Positions 1 to 8,029 of a stretch of 64,000 nucleotides of DNA are shown here, piece after piece. Under the pieces are notes generated by a model that ran no database searches, was not told where the DNA came from, and saw only the letters and a program-made list of their open reading frames with translations. Position 1 is the first letter of the stretch; each line of letters starts with the position of its first letter. The DNA is from 01-FULL-43-15b sp964472675 (lineage in GTDB: Bacteria; Patescibacteriota; Microgenomatia; UBA8517; UBA10165): NCBI GenBank assembly GCA_964472675.1, contig CAYYLO010000006.1, positions 1 to 64,000 on the forward strand. Reading direction: 5' to 3'. Made by a program: the position numbers and the translations under genes.

Positions 1-2
1 CA

Positions 3-176
3 AATAGTGCCCATTTGCATGTAAAAGCGCATAGCGTTCGCCGTCATCATTCTGTCCTGGTTCTATTAATTCCTGCTTTAATTTTTGCTGTTGTTTTGGC
101 TTGGCTTTTGGAGAACTTGCCTGGCGAAAGAGTCAAAGGAGCAGCCACATCTATCGATGTGGAAAGCACGAAATGA
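3..176 (+). CDS. C-terminal fragment of a membrane protein (cut by window edge)
   Basis: An open frame runs from the window edge to a TGA at 174-176, giving 57 codons. It has a basic stretch with several His and Arg residues, then one strongly hydrophobic segment (LVLLIPALIFAVVLAWLL) that looks like a transmembrane helix, then a short polar tail. The start lies outside the window, so the family cannot be named. The next gene follows on the same strand after a palindromic repeat. It could be the end of a small signal-anchored protein or of a larger membrane protein. Confidence 0.4.
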   Translation, partial: NSAHLHVKAHSVRRHHSVLVLLIPALIFAVVLAWLLENLPGERVKGAATSIDVESTK

Positions 177-178
177 AT

Positions 179-226
179 GTCATCTCGGGAGTAGCGGGAG
201 ATCTCTCGCCTTCGGTTTGAGATGAC
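179..226. repeat. Palindromic dispersed repeat (GTCATCTCG...GAGATGAC)
   Basis: The ends GTCATCTCG and GAGATGAC are near inverted complements around a core containing AGATCTCTCGCC. The same design recurs at about 25531 (inside recG), 29082 and elsewhere in this window, so it belongs to a dispersed family rather than being a gene-specific terminator. Confidence 0.75.
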
Positions 227-240
227 AACAAAGCACATAT

Positions 241-756
241 ATGAAACAAATTTTAATATTAGTCGCAGTCTTAATCGGAGTTTTATTCCTGGCTTATTGG
301 TCTTCAAAACCTGGAAATTTGGAAAGCTTCTTTGTCAAAACAGGCATTCCAACCGCAAATTCCGGCAACACAAACCAGGAAAAAAAGATTGTAACTGTGG
401 GAAATGCGCAATTTAAAGTCGAGATTGCACAAAACGAACAAGCAAGAAAAGTAGGGCTTTCTACAAGGGACGCTCTTCCTGAAAATGAGGGGATGCTCTT
501 TACGTTTGACAAAAAGGGTGCTACCCCAACTTTTTGGATGAAAGGAATGAAATTCCCAATTGATATTATTTGGATTAAAGACAATGTAGTTTCAGAAATT
601 ACATCTGATGTCCCAACAGTAGCTTCCGGTATACCTGACAATAAAATCCCTCAATACTCTCCAAAAAGCAAAGTAGACTATGTTTTGGAGGTACCCGCCA
701 ACGTCGCCCGGAAGCAAGGTATTAACGTAGGGGATCGTGTGATCTTACCTCTTTAA
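241..756 (+). CDS. DUF192 family exported protein
   Basis: A 171-residue protein with an N-terminal hydrophobic helix (residues 4-20), probably an uncleaved anchor, followed by a DUF192-type domain. Family features visible are GLSTRDALPENEGMLF (72-87), with its Gly-Leu-Ser and Gly-Met-Leu-Phe elements, and FWMKGMKFPIDIIWI (98-112), typical of this small beta-rich fold. The domain probably faces outside the cell membrane. Its biochemical function is not established. Length and domain placement are normal. The next gene, an RNA phosphodiesterase, begins 14 bases downstream on the same strand, so the two may be cotranscribed. Confidence 0.85.
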   Translation: MKQILILVAVLIGVLFLAYWSSKPGNLESFFVKTGIPTANSGNTNQEKKIVTVGNAQFKVEIAQNEQARKVGLSTRDALPENEGMLFTFDKKGATPTFWMKGMKFPIDIIWIKDNVVSEITSDVPTVASGIPDNKIPQYSPKSKVDYVLEVPANVARKQGINVGDRVILPL

Positions 757-770
757 ATCTATCACTTCAA

Positions 771-1388
771 ATGCCTGAGAAAATTTTTAAAAGTAAGCGT
801 AACACAAGCAAAAGATCTCGTACTTTTATTGCCATTCCTTTGCCAGAAGAGTTAAAAGAGAAAATCAGCCACTTGGTTGCTAAGCTGGAAATTCAAAACA
901 GGTCTGTTTCATGGAATGACCCGCAGCGGGCGCATATAACTTTAATATTTTTAGGTCAGATTGCCCAGGAGAGAATTAGCGCGGCAGCCAGTGCTTTAAA
1001 AGAAACCGCCCAATCTTTTAGCAAGTTCCAATTATCAACAGGTAATTTGGGTTATTTTTACACCGGCAACGAGGAAGATAGTTCAGTAATATACAATTCA
1101 GTTCTGGACGAAGAGAGGCATCTGCACAATCTTTATAAAAGACTGGCACGGAATCTGGCTGCAGAAGATTTTTACCCGCCGGAGCGGCTTAATCCTCACA
1201 TAACAATTGGCAGAATAAAAAAGCACCGCGACCGCAATGTGCACACCAACACATTAGAAAAATTAATCCAGGACGAAACTCTTGCTGGAGAAAAAGTTCC
1301 CGTTGAGACACTTAACATGTACGAAAGTTTACAAGAACGTGGCGGACTGGTTCGCTACAGACTGTTGCGAAGTTACCCATTACAATAA
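771..1388 (+). CDS. thpR: RNA 2',3'-cyclic phosphodiesterase (ThpR / 2H family)
   Basis: A 205-residue 2H phosphoesterase. The two catalytic His-x-Thr-x motifs are present: HITL (55-58) and HITI (143-146), at the spacing expected for the LigT/ThpR family. These enzymes hydrolyse 2',3'-cyclic phosphate RNA ends to 2'-phosphates in the cytoplasm and some can join tRNA halves in vitro. The N-terminus carries about 15 extra Lys/Arg/Ser-rich residues before FIAIPLP, where most family members begin. The stop is followed directly by the next ATG, so this gene is probably translationally coupled to its neighbour. Confidence 0.88.
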   Translation: MPEKIFKSKRNTSKRSRTFIAIPLPEELKEKISHLVAKLEIQNRSVSWNDPQRAHITLIFLGQIAQERISAAASALKETAQSFSKFQLSTGNLGYFYTGNEEDSSVIYNSVLDEERHLHNLYKRLARNLAAEDFYPPERLNPHITIGRIKKHRDRNVHTNTLEKLIQDETLAGEKVPVETLNMYESLQERGGLVRYRLLRSYPLQ

Positions 1389-1389
1389 A

Positions 1390-1986
1390 ATGAGAGGAGT
1401 TGCACGCTACTTTTTAACCCCCGTTTTAATAATTATTTGGATAATGACTGGGTTTATCCTTGGATACTTAACAGGAATTTTCCAGGTAAGTCAGGTTGCC
1501 TTTGGCCGTGAGCAAAAACTTGCGGATGAGTTTACCAAACTGCTGGAAAGTGCAAAAAGCGCTTCCGCCACTCCAACATCAAATCCGCAACAAAAACCCT
1601 CTCAGGTAAAATTACCACGGACAAATTACACAGGGCCTGAGCTTTGGGCCGCCGTAAACGAGGCAAGGGTAGAGCACGGCGTACAAGCGCTTTCTCAAAG
1701 GGACGTGCTTTGCACAATAGCGGCAATCCGCTTAAGCAATATCCGAAGCTTGGGCAAGCTTGATAATCATGATGGATTTCAGGCAACGTATGATAAATAT
1801 AAAGACAATCCAAATATGCCAAACAATGTTTCAGAGTTTTTGATCTCAGGATATCCTACTCCCAACGAGGCAGTTGAAGCATGGCTTGATACTTTAGGAC
1901 ATAAGAAGTTAATAACCGGCGGAGAGTATGTTTGGGGCTGCGTTTATGCACAAGACGGCTTTGGTGTAGCAATTACCGGTTACTAA
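1390..1986 (+). CDS. CAP/SCP-domain membrane-anchored protein
   Basis: A 198-residue protein. The frame is open further upstream inside thpR, but the ATG at 1390, one base after the thpR stop, places a clear transmembrane segment (about residues 9-31) at the N-terminus. A Ser/Thr/Pro/Gln linker follows, then a CAP-like domain with ELWAAVNEARVEHGVQAL (the NxxR helix of the family) and a C-terminal WGCVYAQDGFGVAITGY strand region. CAP proteins are secreted or surface-exposed and of varied, mostly unknown function in bacteria. The usual GHxxN element is poorly conserved (LGHKKLI), so the putative metal site may be incomplete. Confidence 0.7.
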   Translation: MRGVARYFLTPVLIIIWIMTGFILGYLTGIFQVSQVAFGREQKLADEFTKLLESAKSASATPTSNPQQKPSQVKLPRTNYTGPELWAAVNEARVEHGVQALSQRDVLCTIAAIRLSNIRSLGKLDNHDGFQATYDKYKDNPNMPNNVSEFLISGYPTPNEAVEAWLDTLGHKKLITGGEYVWGCVYAQDGFGVAITGY

Positions 1987-2004
1987 TTTGTGCTAAAATA
2001 ATGC

Positions 2005-2229
2005 ATGCTTCAGGAAGCCGGAAGGATAATAATAGTCATTGGAATAGTTTGCATTATCTTGGGCTCTTTTTTGTGGTTTTTTGGTAAACTTCCTTTCTTA
2101 GGAAAACTGCCTGGTGATATTTATGTTCAGCGCAAAAACTTTTCATTTTACGCACCCTTAACCACTACGGTTATTATTAGCATCCTGCTGTCTATTGTCC
2201 TGACTATTATCGCTCATCTTAAGAAGTGA
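2005..2229 (+). CDS. DUF2905 family small membrane protein
   Basis: A 74-residue protein with two predicted transmembrane helices, an N-terminal one near residues 7-26 and a second near 50-70. They are joined by a loop bearing LGKLPGDIYVQRKNFSFYAP, whose LPGDI...R...F.FY pattern is characteristic of DUF2905. The function of the family is unknown. The stop codon TGA overlaps the GTG start of the downstream nuclease gene (GTGA), which indicates translational coupling. Confidence 0.85.
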   Translation: MLQEAGRIIIVIGIVCIILGSFLWFFGKLPFLGKLPGDIYVQRKNFSFYAPLTTTVIISILLSIVLTIIAHLKK

Positions 2230-2996
2230 AGCGTCAATTTATCCTTATTCTTCCTTGGCTTCTAGTTGGTCTTTTGTCTCTATATGTTGGCTTCTCCAAA
2301 TTGTCTACTTCCAACCTTCCAACCCCTTTGACAGGGTGGAACCCTGTCAGTGCAACACCTGCCTCACCACAGCCTACGCAGGCGACAGGTTGGAACCCTG
2401 TCACAGTAACAAGAGTTGTAGATGGGGACACCATCGAGATTGAGGGCGGCCAGAGGGTGCGTTATATTGGAATTGATACTCCAGAAACTGTCAAACCAGG
2501 AACGCCAGTTCAGTGTTTTGGAAAACATGCCGCAGATAATAACAAAGAGCTGGTGTTGGGTAAAAAGGTAAGGCTTGAAAAAGATGTTTCAGAAGTTGAT
2601 AAGTACGGCAGATTGCTGCGTTATGTGTGGGTGGAAGAAATATTCGTCAACGACTACCTGGTTCGCAATGGATACGCGCAGGCAAGTACTTATCCGCCGG
2701 ACGTAAAATATCAAAGCCAGTTTGCTGCCGCGCAAAAAGAGGCCCAGGAAAACCAGATAGGTTTGTGGTCACCCAACGCGTGTGCCACTATACCTTCAGC
2801 ATCCGTCCAAACAACCCTTGATCCGCGAGAATTGTGCAGCATTAAGGGGAATATCAATTCGGAAGGTGAAAAGATTTACCACATGCCCGGTCAGCGATAT
2901 TATGACAAAACTCAAGTTGATGAGGCGGCAGGAGAACACTGGTTTTGTACAGAAAAAGAGGCAGAATTATCAGGCTGGCGCAAGTCTAAGGTGTAG
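2226..2996 (+). CDS. Secreted thermonuclease (SNase) with C-terminal sunset-type domain
   Basis: A 256-residue protein from a GTG start. An N-terminal hydrophobic segment (5-22) directs export or anchors the protein. A Pro/Thr-rich linker holds the duplicated unit TGWNPV (36-41 and 54-59). The nuclease domain shows VVDGDTIEI, then RYIGIDTPE (79-87) and DKYGRLLRY (125-133), which supply the Arg, Glu and Arg of the staphylococcal-nuclease active site. The C-terminus (about 204-256; CSIKGNIN, IYHMPG, WFCTEKEAE, GWRKSK) matches the small Cys-containing domain often found after such nucleases. A scavenging role, breaking down environmental DNA or RNA, is plausible for an organism with a reduced genome. 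The two TGWNPV repeats are encoded by palindromic DNA. Confidence 0.87.
   Translation: MKRQFILILPWLLVGLLSLYVGFSKLSTSNLPTPLTGWNPVSATPASPQPTQATGWNPVTVTRVVDGDTIEIEGGQRVRYIGIDTPETVKPGTPVQCFGKHAADNNKELVLGKKVRLEKDVSEVDKYGRLLRYVWVEEIFVNDYLVRNGYAQASTYPPDVKYQSQFAAAQKEAQENQIGLWSPNACATIPSASVQTTLDPRELCSIKGNINSEGEKIYHMPGQRYYDKTQVDEAAGEHWFCTEKEAELSGWRKSKV
2329..2403. repeat. Two inverted repeats inside the nuclease linker
   Basis: TGACAGGGTggaACCCTGTCA (2329-2349) is a 9-bp perfect inverted repeat around GGA. A related copy, GCGACAGGttggaACCCTGTC, lies at about 2382-2402. Both are read in frame as TGWNPV in the linker between the membrane anchor and the nuclease domain. Confidence 0.8.
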
Positions 2997-3022
2997 AGTA
3001 TACTATCGGCAACAAGCTGACT

Positions 3023-4090
3023 ATGGATTACAGACAATACTTCGAGCCATATGCGCAAGAGCAAAACAAATTTCTAAAAAATTTCTTCAGGCAAAAAAAG
3101 ACAGAGGCTAGGCGCGCTGCCCCCACAATTGCTCCTAAAATGTGGGAAGAGTTTGAGATATTTATTGCAGGCGGGAAAAGAATGCGCGGAGGACTTGTGC
3201 GACTTGGTTACGAATCCTTCGGCGGCAAAAAATTAAAAAATGTCGTTCCGGTGTCTGCAGCCATAGAAATAAATCACTGCGCTCTTTTGGTGCATGACGA
3301 TGTTATCGACAGAGATACTATGCGCCATGGCGTACCTACAATTCACACAAAATATAAGGCCTACCACAAAAAAACTTACAAAAAGGATGATCCACAGCAT
3401 TACGGAGACAGCATGGCAATTTGCGTGGGCCTGATGGGTATTTATGAAGCTATTCGGCTTGTTGCCGATTCAGACTTTAACACGGAGCGAAAGTCGCAAG
3501 CAGTAGAATTTATGTCTCGCTTTCTAGTTGACACTATTTACGGAGAAGCGTTAGATGTCGACTTGACATATCACAAGAATCTTTTAGAGAAAGATATCAT
3601 TAATATTAACCGACTAAAAACTGCCTGGTATACGATTGTAGGGCCTCTAGGAGTTGGAGCAAGCCTGACAGGTATAAGTCCCAACAAGTTGAAAGTTTTG
3701 GAGGAATTCGGCCTTCCTTTGGGCATTGCTTTTCAACTTCAGGATGACATTTTAGGCATTTTTGGGGATGAGAAAAAGACAGGCAAATCTACAGCCTCAG
3801 ACATAAAAGAAGGGAAAAATACGCTTCTTTATCTTTATGCTCTAAAAAAGGGCACGCCCAAACAAATCCAGCAGTTAAAAAGACTCTGGGGCAAAAAGGA
3901 TATTGGCTCAACTGAAGCAAAAGAGGTGCGGCAAATTATTGTTGACTCTGGCTCGCTTAAATATTGCCAAAAAAGAGCAAGAAAGCTGGGAGATGTGGCC
4001 AAGCTTGCAATCCCAAAAATTACAAGAGATAAAAAGCTTCAGAAGGTTTACTCAAAACTTGTGGACTTTGTAGTCCAAAGAGAAAGATAA
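3023..4090 (+). CDS. Polyprenyl (geranylgeranyl-type) diphosphate synthase
   Basis: A 355-residue trans-prenyltransferase. The first aspartate-rich motif is DDVID (92-96), within LLVHDDVIDRDTMRHG. The second is in FQLQDDILGIFGD near residue 240. GGKRMRGGLVRLGYES (50-65) supplies the basic diphosphate-binding residues. Such enzymes condense isopentenyl diphosphate with allylic diphosphates to make C15-C20 or longer prenyl chains, for lipid carriers or membrane lipids. Chain length cannot be read reliably from the motif. It is slightly longer than the usual 300-330 residues because of an N-terminal extension and the insertion YKAYHKKTYKKDDPQHYGD. The stop is followed by an AT-rich hairpin. Confidence 0.9.
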   Translation: MDYRQYFEPYAQEQNKFLKNFFRQKKTEARRAAPTIAPKMWEEFEIFIAGGKRMRGGLVRLGYESFGGKKLKNVVPVSAAIEINHCALLVHDDVIDRDTMRHGVPTIHTKYKAYHKKTYKKDDPQHYGDSMAICVGLMGIYEAIRLVADSDFNTERKSQAVEFMSRFLVDTIYGEALDVDLTYHKNLLEKDIININRLKTAWYTIVGPLGVGASLTGISPNKLKVLEEFGLPLGIAFQLQDDILGIFGDEKKTGKSTASDIKEGKNTLLYLYALKKGTPKQIQQLKRLWGKKDIGSTEAKEVRQIIVDSGSLKYCQKRARKLGDVAKLAIPKITRDKKLQKVYSKLVDFVVQRER

Positions 4091-4093
4091 AAT

Positions 4094-4115
4094 AAAAGAA
4101 ATCAGAATTTCTCTT
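4094..4115 (+). terminator. Weak AT-rich hairpin after the prenyl synthase gene
   Basis: AAAGAAAT-cag-AATTTCTCTT can fold just after the stop codon. A near-identical hairpin follows rpsP at 30013. The stem is A/T rich and the T-run is short, so termination activity is uncertain; it may be a small dispersed repeat. Confidence 0.3.
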
Positions 4116-4136
4116 CAAACTTCGTTATAAAAGAAA

Positions 4137-4574
4137 TCAGAACTCTCCTATAATTTGAACAACTACGTTACGGGTACGGGCGTGATCCAGTTCAACCAAA
4201 AACAGAGACTGGTATTGCCCCAATAATAGTTCCCCATTCACAATTGGAATAGATTGAGACGAGCCCCCCACTAAAAAATGCCACAAGTGAGAATGACCAT
4301 TTGGCATTTGGTCAACTAGATGGTCCGGAGCAACAGAATGATGGTAATCTTTCTTGCGAGACGAAATACTCTCAAGAAATTCTTTTAAGTCTTTATGAAT
4401 TCCTGCTTCGTTTTCTTGAAGCAAAACTGCCGCAGTTGTGTGTTGGGAAAAAACCACTATCAGCCCATTTTTTATGCCCGATTCCTGAACATTCTTTTTA
4501 ATTTTGTCTGTTATATTAATAAGTTCAGGTACTTCGTTAGAGCTGGTAACAGTTATTGTTGATGTTGAAACCAC
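4137..4574 (-). CDS. YjbQ / UPF0047 family protein
   Basis: A 145-residue single-domain protein of the YjbQ family. Diagnostic segments are GLIVVFSQHTTAAVLLQENE (residues 38-57), which holds the conserved His-Thr-Thr, then the His-Ser and Asp-His pairs of HHSVAPDHL, NGHSHLWHFLVGGSSQSIP, and GQYQSLFLVELDHARTR near the C-terminus. Members have weak thiamine phosphate synthase activity in vitro but their true role is uncertain. The gene lies alone on the minus strand and is convergent with the prenyl synthase gene. Confidence 0.9.
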   Translation of the reverse strand: MVSTSTITVTSSNEVPELINITDKIKKNVQESGIKNGLIVVFSQHTTAAVLLQENEAGIHKDLKEFLESISSRKKDYHHSVAPDHLVDQMPNGHSHLWHFLVGGSSQSIPIVNGELLLGQYQSLFLVELDHARTRNVVVQIIGEF

Positions 4575-4708
4575 AGCTTAAGTCGTTTTTGAGAACAGGT
4601 AAGACCTATGCTATCAACTTATAACCGCAATATCAAGACCAGACCTTTCCAGACGTCATGGCTTCGCTTCACAACGACAAGGAATTTGCGATATACTAAT
4701 ACCTAAAG

Positions 4709-6040
4709 TTGCCCATGACCGGCTCATGTCTACACTATTNNNNNNNNNNAAAGCTACTTGCCCGCTACAAGAATATTCGTCATTGCCTAACATCCCTACG
4801 GGAAACTATAAAAAATGGTTATCCCGCCCAAAAGCTGGTAGTTATTGGTGTAACAGGCACAGACGGAAAAACTACTACTGCCCACTTAATATATGAAATT
4901 CTAAAAGCAGCCAGGTATAAAGTTGCACTCATCTCAACAGTAGGGGCTTGGGGACCCCGCGGGTTTGCTGATACGGGACTCCACACTACAACTCCTGACG
5001 CAACAATATTGCAGCCAATGCTTAAAAAATTTGCCAGTGCCGGGGTTACACATGTGATTCTTGAAGTTACATCCCACGGTCTAGACCAACACAGAGTTCT
5101 AGGATGCAACTTTTATGCGGCAGTTTTGACCAATGTCACCCACGAGCATCTAGACTACCACCGCACATTTGACCGTTACCTTGCCACCAAAGCAAAACTC
5201 TTTAAAAATGTCAAACTTGCAGTGCTTAATAAAGACGATGCTTCGTACGGATTCTTCAAAAGGAAAACTGCAAAAAAGGCTCAAATCGTTTCTTACTCAA
5301 CTCTGGGTTTGGCCAATATCAAAGCCACAAATATCTCACAAAAATCCACACTTCTTTCCTTTCTGGCCTCAGACAACGGAGTAGGCCACCTGATAAAAAC
5401 GCCACTAGCTGGGCTGTACAACGTCTCAAATATTTTAGCAAGCATAGGTTTAACTCGAGCTCTAGGGATTGACTGGAAAACGATTCAAAAAGTCTTAAGC
5501 CATTTCGCAGGCATTTCCGGGAGGATGGAATACGTAAAAACCCGTCCTTTCTCAGTAGTCGTGGACTTTGCCCACACGCCAAATGCCTTAGAACAGCTTT
5601 TGAGTACACTTGGCGCTAACCTTTCTCCTAAAGGGCGTTTGATTACCGTTTTTGGATGTGCTGGAGAACGCGACAGAACCAAGCGCCCGTTAATGGGGGA
5701 AATAGCCGGAAAACTCGCGGACATATCGGTCTTTACTGCCGAAGACCCCCGATCAGAAGATGTAAATAAAATCATTGCACAAATGGTACAAGGTGCGCGA
5801 AAGTCCAAAGCCAAGGAGCTAAAAAGTTTAGGCATGCACCTCGGGGGTGGAAGGCTAAACCATATTTTTATCCGCGAGCCGGACCGTGGAAAAGCCATTA
5901 AACTGGTCATAGGCTTAGCAAAAGCAGGGGACATTGTGGTTATTTGCGGCAAGGGGCATGAAAAAAGCATGGCCTTCGGCAAGACTGAAATTCCCTGGTC
6001 TGACCAAGAAGCTGCACGGAAAGCGCTTACACCTAATTAA
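4709..6040 (+). CDS. murE: MurE-like UDP-N-acetylmuramyl peptide ligase (5' end in assembly gap)
   Basis: Mur ligase lacking most of the N-terminal UDP-binding domain. Recognisable sequence starts just after the gap at 4740-4749 and runs directly into the ATP-binding site VIGVTGTDGKTTT. Downstream are TSHGLDQHRV, the Mur-type segment HEHLDYHRTFDRYLATKAKLF, the linker GRMEYV, DFAHTPNALEQLL, and the C-terminal TAEDPRSED and CGKGHEKSM motifs. DPR keeps the Arg of the DNPR motif typical of diaminopimelate-adding MurE, but the first Asn is lost, so the added amino acid is uncertain. The start at 4709 (TTG) is only formal; the true start may lie in the gap. A TATACT hexamer at about 4691 could be a -10 box. 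Confidence 0.85.
   Translation: MPMTGSCLHYXXXXKLLARYKNIRHCLTSLRETIKNGYPAQKLVVIGVTGTDGKTTTAHLIYEILKAARYKVALISTVGAWGPRGFADTGLHTTTPDATILQPMLKKFASAGVTHVILEVTSHGLDQHRVLGCNFYAAVLTNVTHEHLDYHRTFDRYLATKAKLFKNVKLAVLNKDDASYGFFKRKTAKKAQIVSYSTLGLANIKATNISQKSTLLSFLASDNGVGHLIKTPLAGLYNVSNILASIGLTRALGIDWKTIQKVLSHFAGISGRMEYVKTRPFSVVVDFAHTPNALEQLLSTLGANLSPKGRLITVFGCAGERDRTKRPLMGEIAGKLADISVFTAEDPRSEDVNKIIAQMVQGARKSKAKELKSLGMHLGGGRLNHIFIREPDRGKAIKLVIGLAKAGDIVVICGKGHEKSMAFGKTEIPWSDQEAARKALTPN
4740..4749. other. Assembly gap (10 N)
   Basis: Ten N bases, a conventional placeholder of unknown true length. It removes the 5' end of the MurE-like gene. Confidence 0.99.
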
Positions 6041-6061
6041 CGTCATTAACCTCAAAAAACT

Positions 6062-6164
6062 GTCATTCTGGCCCGCTTCGACAAGTCGAAGACGAGGCGA
6101 GCCCGCCCAGAAAAAGATCGCCGCACCCTGAGCAAAGTCGAATGGGCTCGCGATGACGATGACA
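6062..6164. repeat. Compound palindromic dispersed repeat
   Basis: Begins GTCATTCTGGCCCGCTTCGAC and ends GCTCGCGATGACGATGAC. Internal inverted parts (TTCGACAAGTCGAA) give a multi-stem structure. It lies between murE and a small ORF and belongs to the family seen at 14276, 17242, 27219 and 37048. Confidence 0.7.
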
Positions 6165-6186
6165 GAATGTTGTATACTTTAAAAGT

Positions 6187-6330
6187 ATGAAAAAGTCTAA
6201 ACAAGAACAGTCGCCACAACCCAAAAAACCAGTGTTCACGCCGCCGAACCAAATGAAGTTTAACCAATTTGGGAAAATGGGCGCTGGAAAATTTAACCCC
6301 GGAACGTTTAAGACTCAACATAAAGGATGA
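6187..6330 (+). CDS. Small basic protein of unknown function (47 aa)
   Basis: ATG at 6187 to TGA at 6328-6330. The peptide is Lys/Gln/Pro/Phe rich with no hydrophobic segment: MKKSKQEQSP at the start, then PNQMKFNQFGKMGAGKFNPG. The composition looks protein-like, and a TGTATACTTT stretch just upstream could serve as a -10 box. No family is recognised. It precedes trigger factor on the same strand by about 65 bases. It may be a true small gene or a chance frame. Confidence 0.45.
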   Translation: MKKSKQEQSPQPKKPVFTPPNQMKFNQFGKMGAGKFNPGTFKTQHKG

Positions 6331-6394
6331 GCTTGTAGTATTGCTGCCCTCTGTGCTCCATTCTCTAAACATGGTATAATCCGCAACTAGTTAT

Positions 6395-7270
6395 ATGGCA
6401 GCAAAAAAAACAACCGGCAAATCAGTTCTTGCGCGGACCAAAGATAACACAATCCAGCTTACGCTAACAATTCCGCACGAGAAAGTGCAAATAAAAAAAG
6501 AAGAAGCGCTTGAGACATTGGCCAAAAAATTAAATATCCCTGGCTTCCGCAAAGGTAAAGCGCCACGGGAGTTAGCTGAAAAAAGAATCGATAAGCAAGA
6601 CCTTTATAATGAGATGCTTTCCCGTCTTTTGCCTGAGGTTTATGCAGACGCTGTACAGGAGCATCAGCTAAAACCAATTTTGGCACCCAGATTTGAAATC
6701 TTATCCATAAGCGAAGGTAACGACTGGACTGTTCGAGCAATAACCTGCGAACTGCCGGTTGTGGAAGTGGGCGATTACAAAGACTTTGTCAAAGGAGAGT
6801 TGCAAACAGCAAAAATTTGGACGCCCGGCAAAGACGGAGAGAAAGAAAAAAATGAGACTACCCCAGAAGAGAAGGAGCAAAAAATACTGGAGGTAATAAT
6901 CAGGAACACGAAGTCACAAATTCCAAATATTCTTATTGAGGAAGAGGTAAACCATAAACTGTCCCGGCTTCTTGACCAAACCCAAAAACTGGGATTAACT
7001 GTTGAACAATACTTAGCCTCAACCGGCAAAAGTATTGAAAGCTTGCGGGTAGAACTTGCCCAACAGGCCCGCGAGGCAATCATGCTGGAGCTTGCGTTAA
7101 ATAAAATCGCCGATGAGGAACAAATTGCCGTTGACGAGATTGAAATTAATCAAATAATTCGAGCTTCTGGCTCAGAAGAACAGGCACAAAACGCAACACC
7201 CCAACAAAAAGCCATGATTGCGGGGGTAATCAAAAGACGCAAGGCCCTTGACAGATTGGCTAATATTTAA
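6395..7270 (+). CDS. tig: Trigger factor, PPIase-less form
   Basis: A 291-residue ribosome-associated chaperone. The N-terminal ribosome-binding domain carries the signature LNIPGFRKGKAP (about residues 47-58) and the segment ending ITCELPVVEVGDYKDF. The FKBP-type isomerase domain that normally follows is absent: the chain passes through a Lys/Glu-rich linker straight into the helical C-terminal chaperone domain (IPNILIEEEVNHKL, EAIMLELALNKIA). Typical trigger factors are about 430 residues. Loss of the isomerase domain fits a reduced genome and leaves the chaperone arms intact. The next gene starts 4 bases after the stop. Confidence 0.92.
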   Translation: MAAKKTTGKSVLARTKDNTIQLTLTIPHEKVQIKKEEALETLAKKLNIPGFRKGKAPRELAEKRIDKQDLYNEMLSRLLPEVYADAVQEHQLKPILAPRFEILSISEGNDWTVRAITCELPVVEVGDYKDFVKGELQTAKIWTPGKDGEKEKNETTPEEKEQKILEVIIRNTKSQIPNILIEEEVNHKLSRLLDQTQKLGLTVEQYLASTGKSIESLRVELAQQAREAIMLELALNKIADEEQIAVDEIEINQIIRASGSEEQAQNATPQQKAMIAGVIKRRKALDRLANI

Positions 7271-7273
7271 TAA

Positions 7274-7942
7274 ATGGCACAGCAGTACCGACCATCCAAA
7301 CCAAGCACTCAAAACGGCAAAGGTGGCAAGACCCATATGCCACAGTCGGACAATTTTGTAGAGTCGATGCGCGATATTGGCAGAGAAACTATCAATACTT
7401 TAAAAGACGATCTTATCAAGGAAACTCCCAAGGACTTTATCCGCCAACTTTTAGGACTTGAACGGCCTAAAGCTTCGGCTTCTGGCGAAATTCAACTTGG
7501 ACAATCAATAGAAATTGACCAGGTGATTGAATCGCAAACTGAGGAAAATAAATCTCTACAAACTCAACTTATTCACGAGAGAACATTAAGGCAGGACCAG
7601 GAGCAATATTCGGCACGCCAAACACAAGAGCTTAAACTCCAACTAAAAGCGCTACAAAGTGAGGTCGAAGAAGTAGCCAAATCCACAATACAATTATCCC
7701 AAGAGGTAAAAATTGCAACTATACAGGCTACAGTTGAGCCAGGTATATACCATATTGTCTTTTTCGAAAAGCTTTTAAGCTTTATTAAATCTTTCCGAAA
7801 AAAGATCAATCAGGCAAACCTATGGATTCAAAGCGCCAACAAAAAAGCAGCCAAAAGAAGGACATTCTGGGGACAAGTAGCCAAATCCGGTGCCCAGCGA
7901 CTTCTTTCAAATGAAGACTACTCTCAACGCTCCGCAGGCTAA
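7274..7942 (+). CDS. Coiled-coil protein of unknown function, downstream of tig
   Basis: A 222-residue hydrophilic protein. A polar N-terminus is followed by an amphipathic part, a long predicted coiled coil (about residues 75-150, rich in Glu/Gln/Leu with heptad-like spacing) and a basic C-terminal region with KKINQANLWIQSANKKAAKRR. It has no signal peptide or membrane segment. It resembles a family of uncharacterised coiled-coil proteins I associate with candidate-phyla bacteria (possibly DUF5660), but that link is from memory. The 3-base spacing after tig argues for cotranscription and perhaps a role near the ribosome or nucleoid. Confidence 0.7.
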   Translation: MAQQYRPSKPSTQNGKGGKTHMPQSDNFVESMRDIGRETINTLKDDLIKETPKDFIRQLLGLERPKASASGEIQLGQSIEIDQVIESQTEENKSLQTQLIHERTLRQDQEQYSARQTQELKLQLKALQSEVEEVAKSTIQLSQEVKIATIQATVEPGIYHIVFFEKLLSFIKSFRKKINQANLWIQSANKKAAKRRTFWGQVAKSGAQRLLSNEDYSQRSAG

Positions 7943-7955
7943 AGAAGTTTAAGGG

Positions 7956-8029
7956 TGGACGGTACAGGGCTCGAACCTGTGAACCTTCCGAACGTCAATC
8001 GGACGCTCTACCAACTGAGCTAACCGTCC
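7956..8029 (-). tRNA. tRNA-Val (anticodon GAC)
   Basis: On the minus strand a full cloverleaf can be drawn: acceptor GGACGGT/ACCGTCC, D arm GCTC/GAGC with the AGTTGGTA loop, anticodon stem TCCGA/TCGGA with loop TTGACGT (anticodon GAC), and T arm ACAGG-TTCGAGC-CCTGT. The discriminator is A and CCA is not encoded (ACCC follows). G at position 37 is unusual for a tRNA-Val, but the anticodon reading is clear. The 5' half overlaps the 3' end of a same-strand protein gene, so the tRNA may be processed from that transcript. Confidence 0.88.

Noticed and set aside
47..307. 86-codon minus-strand frame at the window start
   Set aside because: It runs through a palindromic repeat and opposite a plus-strand membrane segment; no supporting start signal or family.
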